Shown here: positions 4,192 to 5,389 of the stretch, piece by piece
Layout: each line of letters opens with the position of its first letter
Position numbering within the stretch: the first letter of the stretch is position 1
Assembly: GCA_030607635.1 (NCBI GenBank)
Contig: JAUWJP010000132.1
Location: 1-5,389, forward strand
Direction: 5' to 3'
DNA from: Candidatus Aminicenantota bacterium
Lineage (GTDB): Bacteria > Acidobacteriota > Aminicenantia > Aminicenantales > Aminicenantaceae
Length of the DNA stretch: 5,389 nucleotides
The notes under the pieces: generated by a model
The model's database searches: none
What the model was told of the DNA's origin: nothing
The model's input: the letters and a program-made list of their open reading frames with translations, nothing else
Program-made: the position numbers and the translations under genes

Positions 4192-5389
4192 TCAGAAGGA
4201 TATCTTCAGTTTTTTTCTACGGTTTTTCATAGCGGCTGAAATTATCCCTGCCACAAATAAGAAGGAGATTCCGAAGAAAAGCCATTTATTTATTGAGTGA
4301 GGGAATATTATTTCATCTGCCTTTCCTGATACTATGAACCCTGCCCAGTAATAAGGATGGGATAAGGCCTTAGAGTCTATCAATTCGAGTTTGGCTTTGT
4401 GTAAGGCACTCATTATTGATTCAGAGGAGCGCAGGTGAAAGTAAAATCTTTCCATAAGCTGGTAACTTGCTTGGTCATTTACAGCCCATAAGCTCATGAG
4501 GACTGAGGAAGTGCCTGCGTAGAAAAAGGCTCTATTTATACCTTCAATCCCTTCTCCTTTGATGAATTCGCCAAGGCCTGTCTGGCACGAAGAGAGAGTG
4601 ACTAAGTCTGAATTAAGCTTTAAGTTATAAATTTCTCTCATCTGGAGAAAACCATCTTGAGTGAGGTCTTCGTCCAGAGAAAGCACGATAGAGGACCTGG
4701 CAGGTATTTTTTCATCTATTATGCTGTGAGTTGCAAAATGGATGATTTTATAATCGTCCAGGCTGTGATTTATTAATTGTTCTTTGCTTGCCTCTTCTCT
4801 TCGAAAAATCTTTCTTTTTCTTTTCTTGAAAAGAGCGCTGATTTTGTCGATTTCAAATCCACTGTATTTTAATCTAAAAAAATTAAAGGCATTAGAAGTA
4901 TAATAGTCTTGAAAGATGTCTTTGCCGTTATCTCCCGCTTCCCATGGTCCAAAGAAAGGGTCGCCAAAGGCTAAAATATCCATTCGAGGCTTTGGACCAT
5001 TTGACTTTTTGAGCTGGATTATTTCTCTAAGAGAGGAAATCGATGGGACATAAGCAATCTTGTAATCTTTGATCAGCCAGTCTCTCTTTTTTTTGTGCGT
5101 GATAAGAGTTTCAAAAGGAAGGAAATGGAGGATATCATCGGAGGCAAAGATTATATTTTTTATGTTTTTATCTAAACCTGGAAGGACAAGCGCTCTAAAT
5201 AGCTCATAACCAAGCATAAAATTTTTATTTTCCTTATCAGAGATTACTTGCAGATAGTCTGAGACTTGCCTTTGGATATTTTCTCTGGGGGGGAGTGGAA
5301 ATATTCTGAAGTCTTTTTTTGTGATGACAAAAGCATAAGAATGCTCCTTTCCAATGCAGTAGGCAAAAAAAGCAGTTTTAGAATCGAGA
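4192..5389 (-). CDS. Membrane-anchored CHAT (caspase-like) protein, N-terminus outside window
   Basis: A CHAT-domain cysteine protease-like protein. The ATG at 5217 is internal: the frame runs without a stop to the right edge, adding 57 residues that include Thr-Ala-Phe-Phe-Ala-Tyr-Cys-Ile-Gly and Phe-Pro-Leu-Pro-Pro, a usual CHAT lead-in. Counting from that ATG, the domain shows His-Phe-Leu-Pro-Phe-Glu-Thr-Leu (31-38), Phe-Gly-Asp-Pro (84-87), the catalytic His164 in His-Phe-Ala-Thr-His (DNA 4726-4728), and the catalytic Cys211 in Ser-Ser-Cys-Gln-Thr-Gly (DNA 4585-4587). It then has Ser-Leu-Trp-Ala-Val-Asn-Asp (242-248) and the closing His-Pro-Tyr-Tyr-Trp-Ala-Gly-Phe (287-294). Both catalytic residues are therefore present. 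A hydrophobic helix (about 312-329) and a basic tail, Lys-Asn-Arg-Arg-Lys-Lys, follow. By the positive-inside rule the tail is cytoplasmic, which would put the CHAT domain outside if an N-terminal signal exists. TPR repeats are expected upstream but are not visible. It converges on the glycosyltransferase gene with a 21-nt gap. Confidence 0.92.
   Translation of the reverse strand, partial: LDSKTAFFAYCIGKEHSYAFVITKKDFRIFPLPPRENIQRQVSDYLQVISDKENKNFMLGYELFRALVLPGLDKNIKNIIFASDDILHFLPFETLITHKKKRDWLIKDYKIAYVPSISSLREIIQLKKSNGPKPRMDILAFGDPFFGPWEAGDNGKDIFQDYYTSNAFNFFRLKYSGFEIDKISALFKKRKRKIFRREEASKEQLINHSLDDYKIIHFATHSIIDEKIPARSSIVLSLDEDLTQDGFLQMREIYNLKLNSDLVTLSSCQTGLGEFIKGEGIEGINRAFFYAGTSSVLMSLWAVNDQASYQLMERFYFHLRSSESIMSALHKAKLELIDSKALSHPYYWAGFIVSGKADEIIFPHSINKWLFFGISFLFVAGIISAAMKNRRKKLKISF
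4195..4216 (+). terminator. Weak possible intrinsic terminator after the glycosyltransferase gene
   Basis: A short stem GAAG/CTTC (4195-4198 with 4204-4207, loop GATAT) is followed two bases later by seven T (4210-4216), starting 24 nt after the glycosyltransferase stop. An alternative pairing uses GAAGA (4184-4188) with TCTTC (4203-4207). The position is right, but the stem is short and it lies within the last codons of the opposing CHAT gene, where the T-run encodes lysines. Confidence 0.3.

Noticed and set aside
1..5389. CRISPR array, tRNA or transposase, considered because CHAT proteins occur in type III-E CRISPR loci
   Set aside because: No spaced direct repeats, tRNA-like folds or transposase motifs were seen by eye on either strand.

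Overview
This AT-rich window (about 32-36% GC in hand-counted samples of the left half, about 42-50% in samples of the right half) appears to come from a Gram-negative-type bacterium. It carries an ECF sigma factor with a membrane-spanning zinc-binding anti-sigma factor, a sigma54-type activator, a membrane polysaccharide synthase and two CHAT (caspase-like) proteins. This mix, with many CHAT genes beside ECF sigma genes, is typical of Acidobacteriota/Aminicenantes-like and similar uncultured lineages. That placement is only a guess from gene style.

Layout. Bases 1-126 (+) are the last 41 codons of a CHAT protein. It converges, with an 11-nt gap, on a minus-strand operon: the ECF sigma gene (1401-856) followed by its overlapping anti-sigma gene (872-138). 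A 125-bp divergent spacer (1402-1526) holds a good sigma70-like promoter for the sigma operon. To its right, a plus-strand sigma54 activator gene (1527 to about 2521) is broken by an in-frame TAA at 2331 and by a shift of frame near an A6 run at 2378. The AAA+ ATPase module remains as one ORF and the Fis-like DNA-binding end as a detached remnant. Bases 2522-2784 are non-coding and contain a promoter for a hyaluronan-synthase/NodC-like GT2 glycosyltransferase (2785-4170). That gene converges, with a 21-nt gap, on a second CHAT gene (minus strand, 5389-4192). The second CHAT gene stays open to the right edge, so the ATG at 5217 is internal.

Working together (inference). The sigma/anti-sigma pair is a cell-envelope signalling unit: the anti-sigma factor holds the sigma factor at the membrane through a cytoplasmic Cys/His zinc motif and exposes a fibronectin-III-like domain outside. 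Two homologous CHAT proteases flank this unit. In type III-E CRISPR systems a CHAT protease (Csx29) cleaves a partner that restrains an ECF sigma factor, so CHAT control of this sigma factor without CRISPR is a testable idea. Nothing in the window proves it. The glycosyltransferase may be an output or an unrelated neighbour.
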